From NCBI RefSeq assembly GCF_031326345.1, contig NZ_CP133671.1, positions 5,967,001 through 6,031,000 on the forward strand: a stretch of 64,000 nucleotides of DNA, in the 5' to 3' direction. Below, piece by piece: positions 8,596 to 17,259 of the stretch (its first letter is position 1; every line of letters begins with the position of its first letter). A model generated the notes under the pieces. That model ran no database searches and was not told where the DNA came from. It saw only the letters and a list, made by a program, of their open reading frames with translations. The stretch is from Aureispira sp. CCB-E (lineage in GTDB: Bacteria; Bacteroidota; Bacteroidia; Chitinophagales; Saprospiraceae). A program made the position numbers and the translations under genes.

Positions 8596-9141
8596 TTGAA
8601 TGTAAGTAATCGTTCAAAAAAATAATAAGTACCACGCAGTAACAACAAAGTCAACGCTTCCTTTTTGCTCTTTGATTAGTACTAAAAATCCCCCCATTTT
8701 TATAATCATTTTTTCTATCCTCTTACCTATTGTAATAATATTAAGGAGTAAAACATTTGATCTTGGGACACCTCAAATTGTGCCACACAAATGGGTTCAC
8801 TTCGTACAAATATACAAACTATTTAACGTGCTTCTCTCGTCCAAATCCTACAAAACACATAAGTAATATAAACTTTTTTTGAGGAAAACTACTGTATTTA
8901 CCTCCATTCTTACGATTCACTTTGTCAAGTGCAATAAGCTTACTTATAAAACATTATTGATATCCTCTCTAGCAACACTTGACAATAAACTGAGAATATA
9001 CAACAATCTATTTCTATTCAACTATCTGCTAGTTATTCTTAGATGTACTATTCTAAAAAACAGTTTTTGCACCTAAGAACAACTAACCAATAGTCTCTAT
9101 AATAGTGACATCATTTATCCCCAAAATTGTGCAGCACTCAT
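8596..9141. other. gene-free spacer with a short dispersed-repeat fragment
   Basis: No convincing gene. Two short plus-strand ORFs here have low-complexity Ile/Phe-rich translations typical of AT-rich non-coding DNA. A fragment of the dispersed repeat (AAGTACCACGCAGTAACAAC) lies at 8618-8650, just upstream of the OmpA-domain gene. The promoter of that minus-strand operon should lie here, but I cannot pick it with confidence. Confidence 0.5.
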
Positions 9142-9387
9142 TTAATGACTGTGACCACTTTCATTGTGTTTTTCATTTTTTTCGTAATCCATTCCACACA
9201 CAGGACAAGTTCCCATTTCATCGCTCCCACTTCCCTCACAATGCATGGGGCAAATATATGCTGCCGTGTATTCTTTTCCTTGCTGTTCTGTCGATTCCTT
9301 TTTGTCATCAGACTCTACGTTAACAGAGCAAGATACTAGTGTTATAACGACAAAAAGCAGCGCAATAATTCCATAAGTTGACTTCAT
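9142..9387 (-). CDS. small lipoprotein with heavy-metal-binding domain
   Basis: 81 residues. A signal peptide with lipobox LVSC (Cys20) makes it a lipoprotein. The mature part contains YICPMHCEGSGSDEMGTCPVCGMDY, the Cys/Met/His heavy-metal-binding motif (CPMH...CPxCGM) found at the start of many CusB proteins, and a His-rich tail ending in GHSH. It is 105 bp downstream of the CusB-like gene and on the same strand, so it probably belongs to the metal-efflux operon. A role as a periplasmic Cu(I)/Ag(I) scavenger or metal donor is inferred. Confidence 0.85.
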   Translation of the reverse strand: MKSTYGIIALLFVVITLVSCSVNVESDDKKESTEQQGKEYTAAYICPMHCEGSGSDEMGTCPVCGMDYEKNEKHNESGHSH

Positions 9388-9417
9388 AATTGTTTGTTTT
9401 TAATAAAATGACAATAG

Positions 9418-9480
9418 CTCGTTGAAACCATACCACAGGTTAGTAGCATAGCGAACTCATCAACGAACTACTAAATATGA
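9418..9480. repeat. short dispersed-repeat fragment
   Basis: GCTCGTTGAAACCATACCAC and ATCAACGAACTACT are end motifs of the dispersed family, here forming a short inverted arrangement between the CusB-like gene and the small lipoprotein gene. Confidence 0.5.
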
Positions 9481-9492
9481 TTGAATAGTTTT

Positions 9493-11295
9493 TTATTTTT
9501 TAAAGGATAATGTTTCTTCAATAGAACCACAACGCAACATCTTATCTCCAAAATAAGGGTTTTGAATTCCCTCCTCTTGACTTAACCAATTTGCCCCTTT
9601 ATCATCTAAAGCCATTGGGCAATATTGAACAAAAAACGTCCCTTCGGTAATTCCGAATACCTTAACGAGTGGAATCAACTCATCCGATAACGTTGCAAAA
9701 GCTGCCCGTTGAGCATCTATACTTTTTGCTAAGTGCAGGGTCTCGAGCGATTTTTCTATTGAAGGCATTTTTTCCATCCAAAATAGATGTTCCTTTCCTT
9801 CCAGCAAACTCATATCTATATGCTCCATTTTTTTAGCCACCACCTCACTAGCTTGCTGTGCCTTGTCAAAATCACTTGCTACTAAGGCATTTTTAAGCAC
9901 CAAATAACTCTTTATCAACTCGGTCCACAATCGTTTAAACTCATCCGACACCTCCTTCTGATAGTTCGGCAACTGATGCTCTCGCAAAGCAGTCTCTTTG
10001 ACACGCACCAAGCGATTCATCATGCTATTTTTATTACTTAATTGCGCTGCCGCATCGATTCTAAAAGCACCATTGACCACAATTTCTTCTCCATCACTCA
10101 CACCTTCTTTAACGATAAAATGTTCTCCCAAATCTGCCCCTAATTCTACCTCTCGAAACTCAAAAGTAGGGACATCCACTTCAGGATTTTTCACATAAAT
10201 AACCGAGCGTTTTCCAGTCCATAAGACAGCTGTTTTAGGAACGACAATAGGACTTGAGACGTCCTTAGATGGTAAGGGATTAACACGTACAATTCCTTTG
10301 GCAAACATTTCAGGTTTTAGCATGCCACTTCGGTTGTTCAACTCAACTCTAGCCGCAGCTACTCTTGTATTGGGATTGATAATAGGATCTATAAATGTAA
10401 TTTTAGAGCGATATGTTTTTTGAGGCATTGCCTCTATATTAAATTCGATGGTGGTTCCCTTTTTGATCCATTTCAAGTCCTTCTCGTGGACATCAAACAA
10501 CACCCAAACACGATTCAAATCCATAATATCAAACAAAGGACTGCCTTGTTTTACATAATCACCTTCTTCAACATAACGCCTAGTCAATATACCCGAACGT
10601 TCTGCATAAATGGCTACTTCCCTCTGTATTTGACCACTTTCTTCAATCTCCTTAATTGTTGATAGTGGCAATTTCCATTGTAGAATTTTCTGTCGAGCAG
10701 CTTCGTACAGTGCTGGATATTCCTTTTTAAGCTTGATGGCTTCTAATAATTCTTTTTGCGCACTAACTAATTCAGGCGCATACAATACAGCTATTTTTTG
10801 GTTCTTGCGCACTTGTTCCCCCTCAAAAGCAACCAATAACTCTTCCAAACGTCCACTCATATGAGCCACTTGAGTAGCATCCGTCCTTGCGTCCATCTGT
10901 ACTTTTCCAGTCAAAAAGATTTCTTTTTGGGGCTTGGCCATCGAGGTTGCAGCAGATAAATTACCAACAACCGTTGTCTCTACTTGTGCTAACTTCACCG
11001 CTTCTTTTGTCATAACTAGCTGCGTAGCATTGTCTTGATTGGCATCCTCAGAAATAGGGATTAAATCCATCCCGCATATCGGACAATCTCCTGGTTCGTT
11101 TTGTCTTATTTGAGGATGCATGGAACAAGTCCAAATCTCTTCCTTTGGAGGTGTTTTTATGGGATTATCAATCGTATTTTTATCGGTAGTTGTAGAATTA
11201 GCTGAAAAAACCAGCCACCCAATTAAAAAACCTAGCAATAAGCTTACAATTAGCCCACTAAGCTGTCGAATATTATTTTTAATTGTATCTTTCAT
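9493..11295 (-). CDS. cusB: CusB-like periplasmic adaptor of RND metal efflux
   Basis: 600 residues when started at the ATG at 11293-11295. A longer reading would need a TTG inside the upstream TolC gene, so I reject it; this start leaves a 4-bp gap. After a membrane helix (about 14-32) there is a heavy-metal-binding domain (TCSMHPQIRQNEPGDCPICGMDL). The membrane-fusion core follows, with paired lipoyl-like and coiled-coil segments and the GVSDGEEIVVNGAFRIDA region. The last 150 residues form a DUF3347-type domain (YCPMALDDKGANWLS...NPYFGDKMLRCG), a Cu-associated module. It bridges CusA and the TolC channel and probably delivers Cu(I)/Ag(I). Confidence 0.92.
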   Translation of the reverse strand: MKDTIKNNIRQLSGLIVSLLLGFLIGWLVFSANSTTTDKNTIDNPIKTPPKEEIWTCSMHPQIRQNEPGDCPICGMDLIPISEDANQDNATQLVMTKEAVKLAQVETTVVGNLSAATSMAKPQKEIFLTGKVQMDARTDATQVAHMSGRLEELLVAFEGEQVRKNQKIAVLYAPELVSAQKELLEAIKLKKEYPALYEAARQKILQWKLPLSTIKEIEESGQIQREVAIYAERSGILTRRYVEEGDYVKQGSPLFDIMDLNRVWVLFDVHEKDLKWIKKGTTIEFNIEAMPQKTYRSKITFIDPIINPNTRVAAARVELNNRSGMLKPEMFAKGIVRVNPLPSKDVSSPIVVPKTAVLWTGKRSVIYVKNPEVDVPTFEFREVELGADLGEHFIVKEGVSDGEEIVVNGAFRIDAAAQLSNKNSMMNRLVRVKETALREHQLPNYQKEVSDEFKRLWTELIKSYLVLKNALVASDFDKAQQASEVVAKKMEHIDMSLLEGKEHLFWMEKMPSIEKSLETLHLAKSIDAQRAAFATLSDELIPLVKVFGITEGTFFVQYCPMALDDKGANWLSQEEGIQNPYFGDKMLRCGSIEETLSFKK

Positions 11296-11299
11296 TGTA

Positions 11300-12535
11300 T
11301 CAATTGAATAAAGGTTGTGCAAATAATTGTTCTAGACCGATTAGAGCTCTATTTTGTACAATAGAATACTCGATCAATTTTTGTTGATAATTCAGCAAGC
11401 TTCGCTCTAACTGTAGTATTTCATCAATACTTTTATTATCAACACTATACTCTGCTAATAACAGATCTAAGGTTTTCTGTGTAAAAGCAATTTGCGCTCG
11501 ATAATGCTTCAGGTTGATTTGTGCCGCTCGGTAAGAAGTCAACATATTTTCTAATTGCACTTCTAAATTATCCATTAAATGCTCCTCTTGGTAATCCAAA
11601 GCTTTTAGCTCAAAGACCACTTCTTTCACCCTAGCTTGATTTTGATCTTTATAAATAGGCACTTGAATGCTAAAGGTAGGCATCAAAATGCCTTGCCCAT
11701 TTTGAGGAGGATTGGCATCCGTTCTTTTGGTCAAAAAAGTATAATTTAAGCCCACCCCATACGTTGGTCTATTTTTAGTTTTTTGAACCATCATTTTTTG
11801 GTTGGCAACCCTTCTTTGAGCCTCTAACAACCCCATTTGTGGGTTTTGGTGACGCATCCAAACCATCAAAGAATCCTTTGGGTAGGTCAACTGTCGCAAT
11901 GTGATGGTATCCATTGTTGCAGGGAAAGGCAAACTATCCTCTTTTACAAGTTGAGCAAACGCAAGCTCCAAGACAGGTAATTTGTTCTCCAACAGCTCTA
12001 TTTTTGCCACTCGATTGTTCTGCTCCATTTTTATTTGATAAACATCTGCTAGACTGCCCTGTCCATTCTCAACCTTTTGTAATGCCAATTTTTCTAAAGT
12101 TTTTAATAACTCTAGATTGCGCCATTCGACATTAGTTAGTGCTTTGATTTCAGAAGCTTGGTACCAAATATCACGCAAATTAAAATAAAGCTGATTGCGA
12201 ATAACTTGTGCCTCTTGTAACTTCAACAACCCCTGTTCATGAATCAAACTTTTTTTTGCTTTCAAAGCACCAAAAGCAGGAAACATTTGTGTTGCTCCTA
12301 GCCTAAATCGCTGCGCTCCCAATCTAGTTTCAACAGGAAGCACAAACACGCCTAAAGCCACGGAAGGCGGTGGCAATTTTACCTGTGTACTTCTTTCTTT
12401 TGTACTATAATATTGATTAAAAGTAGCTTTGAGTTGGGGGTTGTTGTTAACCGCAGCCTTATAGTACGTTTCAAAATTTTGCCCTGTTAACGACCACGCT
12501 ATACAGAGGCAAATTATTACAATTAAATATCTCAT
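11300..12535 (-). CDS. TolC-family outer-membrane efflux channel (CusC-like)
   Basis: 411 residues with a signal peptide (cleavage after about 18). It shows the long alternating helices of the TolC fold in two repeats, with QRFRLGATQMFPAFGALKAKK and a C-terminal heptad-rich helix ending near LLNYQQKLIEYSIVQNRALIGLEQLF. Its ATG overlaps the CusA stop by 4 bp (ATGA), so translation is coupled. It supplies the outer-membrane channel of the tripartite metal pump. Substrate follows from its partners rather than from this sequence. Confidence 0.9.
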   Translation of the reverse strand: MRYLIVIICLCIAWSLTGQNFETYYKAAVNNNPQLKATFNQYYSTKERSTQVKLPPPSVALGVFVLPVETRLGAQRFRLGATQMFPAFGALKAKKSLIHEQGLLKLQEAQVIRNQLYFNLRDIWYQASEIKALTNVEWRNLELLKTLEKLALQKVENGQGSLADVYQIKMEQNNRVAKIELLENKLPVLELAFAQLVKEDSLPFPATMDTITLRQLTYPKDSLMVWMRHQNPQMGLLEAQRRVANQKMMVQKTKNRPTYGVGLNYTFLTKRTDANPPQNGQGILMPTFSIQVPIYKDQNQARVKEVVFELKALDYQEEHLMDNLEVQLENMLTSYRAAQINLKHYRAQIAFTQKTLDLLLAEYSVDNKSIDEILQLERSLLNYQQKLIEYSIVQNRALIGLEQLFAQPLFN

Positions 12536-15500
12536 AAGCCCTCTTTTTTAGTTCTTCTATATAATTTCAATTCAGCCCAAGCGCAAAATAAAACAGGCAC
12601 TGTAAACATGGTTATCATTTGGATGACCATCCCCCCAAAAGAAGGAATTGCCATTGGAATCATAATATCTGATCCACGACCACTAGAAGTTAAGACAGGC
12701 AACAAAGCCAAGATAGTCGTAGCAGTCGTCATCATTGCGGGACGTACCCTTCGGCACCCCGCCTCTAGCACAGCAGCTCGGATTTCAGATACTGTTTGAG
12801 GCTCGTTATCCTTGAAGGATTGCTGCAAATAAGTTCCAACCAACACCCCATCGTCTGTAGCGATACCAAACAGAGCTAAAAAACCAACCCAAACAGCAAC
12901 GCTTAAATTAATGGGGTTAATTTGGAATAGATCACGCAAATTTGTTCCCCCAATTGTCGCATCCAAGAACCAATCTTCGTTGTACAGTCCAATCATGATG
13001 AAGCCTCCTGAGAAAGCTATAATCACCCCCATAAAAACCATTAAAGAAAGTGCTACAGAAGAAAATTGAAGGTACAGGATTAAGAAAATACATAGTAAGG
13101 CAATGGGCATGACAATCGCCAAACGTTTATTCGCTCGAACTTGATTTTCATAATTTCCCGCAAAACGATAACTAACTCCTGCGGGTACAGTCAATTGACC
13201 ACTCTTGATTTGCTCTTGAATATAGTTTTGAGCATTTTCAACTACCGTAGTTTCCGAAAAGCCAGCTTCTTTATCCAACAAAACATAACCTGTCAGAAAA
13301 CCATCTTCGCTCTTTATTGCCTGAGGTCCTTGCTCATAGTTGATTGTTGCGACATCCTCCAAAGGTATTTCGGTATCTCCATCTATAGGAATTAAAAGCT
13401 TTCGAATAGCATCAGGGTCTTTTCTCAGTGCTCTAGGATACCGCACTCGAATGCCATAGCGTTCTCGTCCTTCTACGGTTTGTGACAAAACCATCCCTCC
13501 AATGGCTACTTGAACATAGTTTTGCACCGTTTTTATTTTTAATCCATACCTAGCTAGTGCCTTTCGATCAAAATCAATTTCCAGATAAGGTTTTCCGACA
13601 ATTCGGTCGGCAAAAACAGCCTTTGCTTTGACCCCGTCGACTTCTTTTAATAATGCTTCTAACTTGAATCCGAAGTCTTGAATGGTTTTCAGGTCTGGTC
13701 CTTTTATTTTGAGACCTATTGGCGCACGCATTCCTGTTTGCAACATCACCAACCTAGTTTCTATGGGTTGTAATTTAGGGGCTGGTGTTACCCCAGGTAT
13801 TTTGGTCGCAGCAACAATTTCGTTCCAAATATCGTCTGGAGATTTTATATGCTCTCTCCACTGCCTAAAATATTGACCATTTTTATCAGGAATTAACGCT
13901 CCCGATTGATCATAGACAAAATGTCTCTTCCGATCAACCTTAAATCGTATCTTTTGCCCATTTTCATTGGTTTTATATTCTGATTTATAATTGATAATGT
14001 TCTCAAACATAGACATAGGCGCAGGATCCAAAGCCGATTCTACCCGACCAGCTTTCCCAACCACTCCATCTACTTCAGGGATAGAAGCCACTGCCATATC
14101 TAACAATCGAATAATTTCCTGATTCTCTTCCATGCCTGCATGGGGCATACTAGTTGGCATCAACAAAAAAGCGCCCTCATCCAAACTTGGCATAAACTCC
14201 GTTTGTGTTTGGCGGTATACGTTGGTTCCCATTAGAATAATAAGGATGGGCAGCAAAAAAAACAGCAGTTTGTATCGCAGACAAAAGCGTAATATTTTTT
14301 CATAGCTAACAATAACCAACTGGAAAAAACCTAGTATTAAGGCAATCAAAATACTTGTTAGTAAAAAGTTACTAAAATCAGAATAACTCCCCCCTAAAGG
14401 CATCCACTCTATCGCTAAGAAATAAGTTAAAACTAAAGCATAAATGAAGTTTTTGCCATTATTACCCAACCATTGAAGCGATTGAGGCAAGCGGTGTGCA
14501 TTCATTGCCAATAACTCCATACTAGCAATAAGAATAGCTATTGCCCCTGCCCAATATTGCCCAAATACCAAACCGACACCTCCCAACAAGGCTAAGGAGA
14601 GGTATAAAAATACTTTCAAGAAACGCTTGGATGAAGCACCTTTTTTTTCAAAAATCCAATAGGCAAATGTAGGCAGAACAATTACTGTCAACAATATAGA
14701 AGCCAACAGAGCAAAAGTTTTTGTCATCGCCAAAGGACGAAACAATTTTCCTTCTGCTGCTACCATTGTAAAAACAGGTAAGAAGCTAATGATGGTTGTC
14801 GCAACAGCCGTAATAATAGCAGAAGCGACCTCTTTTGTTGCTTTAAAAATCGTTTCTATTTTAGATTCTGAGGCTGGTGCCTTTTCTATATTCTCTACAA
14901 TATTCTCGGAAAGCACAATTCCCATATCGACCATGGTTCCTATGGCGATGGCAATACCTGATAAAGCAACAACATTCGCATCAACCCCCAAATAACGCAT
15001 GGCAATAAAACACATTAGCACAGCAATGGGCAATAAGCTTGAAACTAAGATAGAAGCTTTTAAATTTAGGAGTAAAATAATAATGACAATAATGGTAATC
15101 AACATCTCCAATGTAAGCGCTTCTTGCAAGGTACCTATTGTTTCTTTTATCAAGTGACTCCGATCGTAAAATGGCACAATGCGCAATTTGGAAACGGTTC
15201 CATCTGCTAAGGTTTTACTCGGCAAACCATGCTCTAATTCCTTGATTTTTGCTTTTACATTATCAATTACTTCTAGCGGATTGGCACCGTATCTAGCCAC
15301 AACGACTCCTCCAACTACCTCTGCCCCGCTCTTATCCAATATTCCTCTGCGAACGGCGGGTCCCAAAACAACCCTTCCTATATCCTTTACATAAATAGGG
15401 TTGTTGTTTCTATGAGTAATAACCGATTCCTCTAAATCTTGCACACTTTTGATATAACCTAAGCCTCGAACAAAATACTCTACACGATTGACCTCCAAAG

Positions 15501-16215
15501 TTTTGGCACCAACGTCTAAGTTGCTATTCCGAACAGCTTCAATTACTTGATTTAATGTTATATCATACGCTATTAATTGATTGGGATCAACATCAACTTG
15601 GTACTCTTTGACATAGCCCCCAATAGAAGCAATTTCAGATACCCCACTTGCGGATGCTAGGCTATACTTCACATAAAAATCTTGTATCGACCGCAACTCT
15701 TGTGGGTCCCACCCACCTGTTGCCACACCTTGCTCATCTCTGCCTTCTATTGTATACCAATAGATTTGCCCCAAAGCAGTGGCATCTGGTCCTAAGCTCG
15801 GTTGTACTTCGTTTGGCAACAAGCCATTGGGCAAGGAATTCAGCTTTTCTAAGATGCGAGAACGACTCCAATAAAACTCTATATCTTCTTCAAAAATGAT
15901 ATAAATACTAGAAAAACCAAACATGGAGTTGCTTCGAATGGTTCGCACACCTGGGATGCCTAACAAAGCTGTCGTAAGCGGGTACGTAATTTGGTCTTCT
16001 ATATCTTGTGGCGATCGACCATTCCAAGCGGTGAAAACAATTTGTTGATTCTCTCCAATATCTGGAATGGCATCCACAGCAACAGGGTCATTTGGCAAGA
16101 AATATTTGTCTATATCAAATGGCATTGTTACCACTCCCCAAACAATAGTTAATAGTACCAATAGAAAGGTAATCAATCTATTTTTTAGGAAAAATAAAAT
16201 TAATTTATCTAACAT
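12532..16215 (-). CDS. cusA: CusA/CzcA-type heavy-metal RND transporter
   Basis: 1227 residues, an inner-membrane proton-driven pump. The N-terminus (LILFFLKNRLITFLLVLLTI, then PDIGENQQIVFTAWNGRSPQDIEDQITYPL) is standard for the heavy-metal efflux branch. The TM4 signature GIAIAIGTMVDMGIVLSEN (about 420-438) matches the Cu/Ag (HME4) type rather than the Co/Zn/Cd type. It is about 180 residues longer than E. coli CusA because of extra hydrophobic segments around 525-640, placed between TM6 and TM7. The operon with CusB, TolC and two small Cys/His metal proteins supports Cu(I)/Ag(I) export. Confidence 0.93.
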   Translation of the reverse strand: MLDKLILFFLKNRLITFLLVLLTIVWGVVTMPFDIDKYFLPNDPVAVDAIPDIGENQQIVFTAWNGRSPQDIEDQITYPLTTALLGIPGVRTIRSNSMFGFSSIYIIFEEDIEFYWSRSRILEKLNSLPNGLLPNEVQPSLGPDATALGQIYWYTIEGRDEQGVATGGWDPQELRSIQDFYVKYSLASASGVSEIASIGGYVKEYQVDVDPNQLIAYDITLNQVIEAVRNSNLDVGAKTLEVNRVEYFVRGLGYIKSVQDLEESVITHRNNNPIYVKDIGRVVLGPAVRRGILDKSGAEVVGGVVVARYGANPLEVIDNVKAKIKELEHGLPSKTLADGTVSKLRIVPFYDRSHLIKETIGTLQEALTLEMLITIIVIIILLLNLKASILVSSLLPIAVLMCFIAMRYLGVDANVVALSGIAIAIGTMVDMGIVLSENIVENIEKAPASESKIETIFKATKEVASAIITAVATTIISFLPVFTMVAAEGKLFRPLAMTKTFALLASILLTVIVLPTFAYWIFEKKGASSKRFLKVFLYLSLALLGGVGLVFGQYWAGAIAILIASMELLAMNAHRLPQSLQWLGNNGKNFIYALVLTYFLAIEWMPLGGSYSDFSNFLLTSILIALILGFFQLVIVSYEKILRFCLRYKLLFFLLPILIILMGTNVYRQTQTEFMPSLDEGAFLLMPTSMPHAGMEENQEIIRLLDMAVASIPEVDGVVGKAGRVESALDPAPMSMFENIINYKSEYKTNENGQKIRFKVDRKRHFVYDQSGALIPDKNGQYFRQWREHIKSPDDIWNEIVAATKIPGVTPAPKLQPIETRLVMLQTGMRAPIGLKIKGPDLKTIQDFGFKLEALLKEVDGVKAKAVFADRIVGKPYLEIDFDRKALARYGLKIKTVQNYVQVAIGGMVLSQTVEGRERYGIRVRYPRALRKDPDAIRKLLIPIDGDTEIPLEDVATINYEQGPQAIKSEDGFLTGYVLLDKEAGFSETTVVENAQNYIQEQIKSGQLTVPAGVSYRFAGNYENQVRANKRLAIVMPIALLCIFLILYLQFSSVALSLMVFMGVIIAFSGGFIMIGLYNEDWFLDATIGGTNLRDLFQINPINLSVAVWVGFLALFGIATDDGVLVGTYLQQSFKDNEPQTVSEIRAAVLEAGCRRVRPAMMTTATTILALLPVLTSSGRGSDIMIPMAIPSFGGMVIQMITMFTVPVLFCAWAELKLYRRTKKEGL

Positions 16216-16219
16216 ATTC

Positions 16220-16319
16220 TAGATTTTGACACTTGATGAGCATCAAGTACATTAAAAACACCTTATACCTATACATTAAGTATACGTATAAGTTTTCTAA
16301 AACTTATAGTCAAAATCTA
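16220..16319. promoter_or_regulatory. nested inverted-repeat cluster upstream of cusA
   Basis: An outer 11-bp inverted repeat, TAGATTTTGAC (16220-16230) and its complement (16309-16319), encloses three palindromes. ACTTGATG-AG-CATCAAGT is at 16231-16248. A 12-of-13-bp stem has arms at 16262-16274 and 16280-16292 with loop ATTAA. ATAAGTTTT-CT-AAAACTTAT is at 16288-16307. The last two overlap and so exclude each other. The block fills the gap between the HYC_CC_PP gene and cusA. It could be an operator, an attenuator-like leader or a small palindromic element. Confidence 0.6.
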
Positions 16320-16323
16320 ATCT

Positions 16324-16758
16324 CTAACACAAAAAAGAACAAAATAACAGATATGTAGCTACCTGATTGGGAGGTGCTTTATAAGTACAATACTGCCATT
16401 TCTCTTGCGCATCCCAATAAATGGGCTGAACGACTGGCTCTATACAATAATGAATAATTGGGATATATGCAAAGCTCCAAGGAGTGCTTAAATTCTTGTC
16501 AACATCTAGAAGTTGTTGCGCACTGCTATCAACACTAAAAATGGTCTTATTTTCACAACATTTCTTCTTACCTATTTGAGGAGTTTTTGTAGAACAGTGC
16601 TGCGTTATTTTTTTTTGTTTTTTACAACAGTCTTTTGTAGTTGTGTAGAAGGATACGGTTTTTAATTTATCTTGACAATAATGCTGATGCGCCAATACCC
16701 CTGTTGTAGAAAACAACAAGGTGATCAGATTGATGATATGGAGCAATTGTATTAACAT
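16324..16758 (-). CDS. HYC_CC_PP family small secreted protein
   Basis: 144 residues from the ATG at 16756-16758. The longer upstream reading runs through repeat-like sequence and gives no signal peptide, so I chose the internal Met that is followed at once by a hydrophobic signal (LIQLLHIINLITLLF). It has the family marks HQHYC, two CC pairs (DCCKKQ and KKCCEN) and a late APPN motif. This Bacteroidota family is commonly found beside metal-transport genes. Here it precedes cusA in the same direction. A copper-related envelope function is likely by context but unproven. Confidence 0.8.
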   Translation of the reverse strand: MLIQLLHIINLITLLFSTTGVLAHQHYCQDKLKTVSFYTTTKDCCKKQKKITQHCSTKTPQIGKKKCCENKTIFSVDSSAQQLLDVDKNLSTPWSFAYIPIIHYCIEPVVQPIYWDAQEKWQYCTYKAPPNQVATYLLFCSFLC

Positions 16759-16954
16759 GATTGATTTGATCGTTTCCGTAATAATCTGCTGAAACCACGC
16801 AGCAACACCACAAAAAACTACGTTTGCCAAGTGATTTCTGCTTAGTAGTACAAAAGAGTTGTTTATAAACTTAACCAACTACTATTTCTATTAATTACGC
16901 ATAAAAGTAACTAAAAAATTTTAATCCAGTTTAGATTAACATTTAATTAAAACT

Positions 16955-16994
16955 AAAAAAGGTTCCCCATGTCTCTAAACCAATATGGAGAACC
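16955..16994 (-). terminator. intrinsic terminator downstream of the aldehyde dehydrogenase
   Basis: A stem with 9 of 10 pairs (16961-16970 with 16985-16994, loop 14 nt) is followed on the minus strand by TTTTTTAG. It lies 266 bp past the aldehyde dehydrogenase stop, with dispersed repeats between, and so would close that transcript. Confidence 0.55.
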
Positions 16995-17021
16995 CTATAA
17001 AATGTGCTATTTCTTATTTTA

Positions 17022-17257
17022 GTAGTTCGTTGATTACTTCGTGAGCGCTGCGCTTTTAGTTAGCTTCGCTGCTACTGCGTGGTATTTTATGAGATCGCTT
17101 CGCTTAGTTACCTGCGGTGCTACTTCGTGGTATTGCATGAGTGCTACGCAGTTGATAATCAATTTTTTAACACAAAACACAGTAAAAACTATAACTTATT
17201 AATTATCAAAATAATAAAGTTTTTCAACGACCACGTAGTAACAGCGCAGCTAACTAT
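17022..17257. repeat. dispersed composite intergenic repeat
   Basis: The 16879-17259 gap contains several modules: TTCGTTGATTACTTCGTGAG, GCGCTGCGCTTTTAGTTAGC, TTCGCTGCTACTGCGTGGTA, a second TTACCTGCGGTGCTACTTCG copy, and CGACCACGTAGTAACAGCGC next to the aldehyde dehydrogenase stop codon. The only ORFs over it are translations of repeat DNA. Confidence 0.7.
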
Positions 17258-17259
17258 TG

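Noticed and set aside
8672-9323. Several short plus-strand ORFs between the OmpA-domain gene and the metal lipoprotein
   Set aside because: Low-complexity translations rich in Ile, Phe and Thr, no conserved motif, and the last ones lie antisense to the lipoprotein gene.
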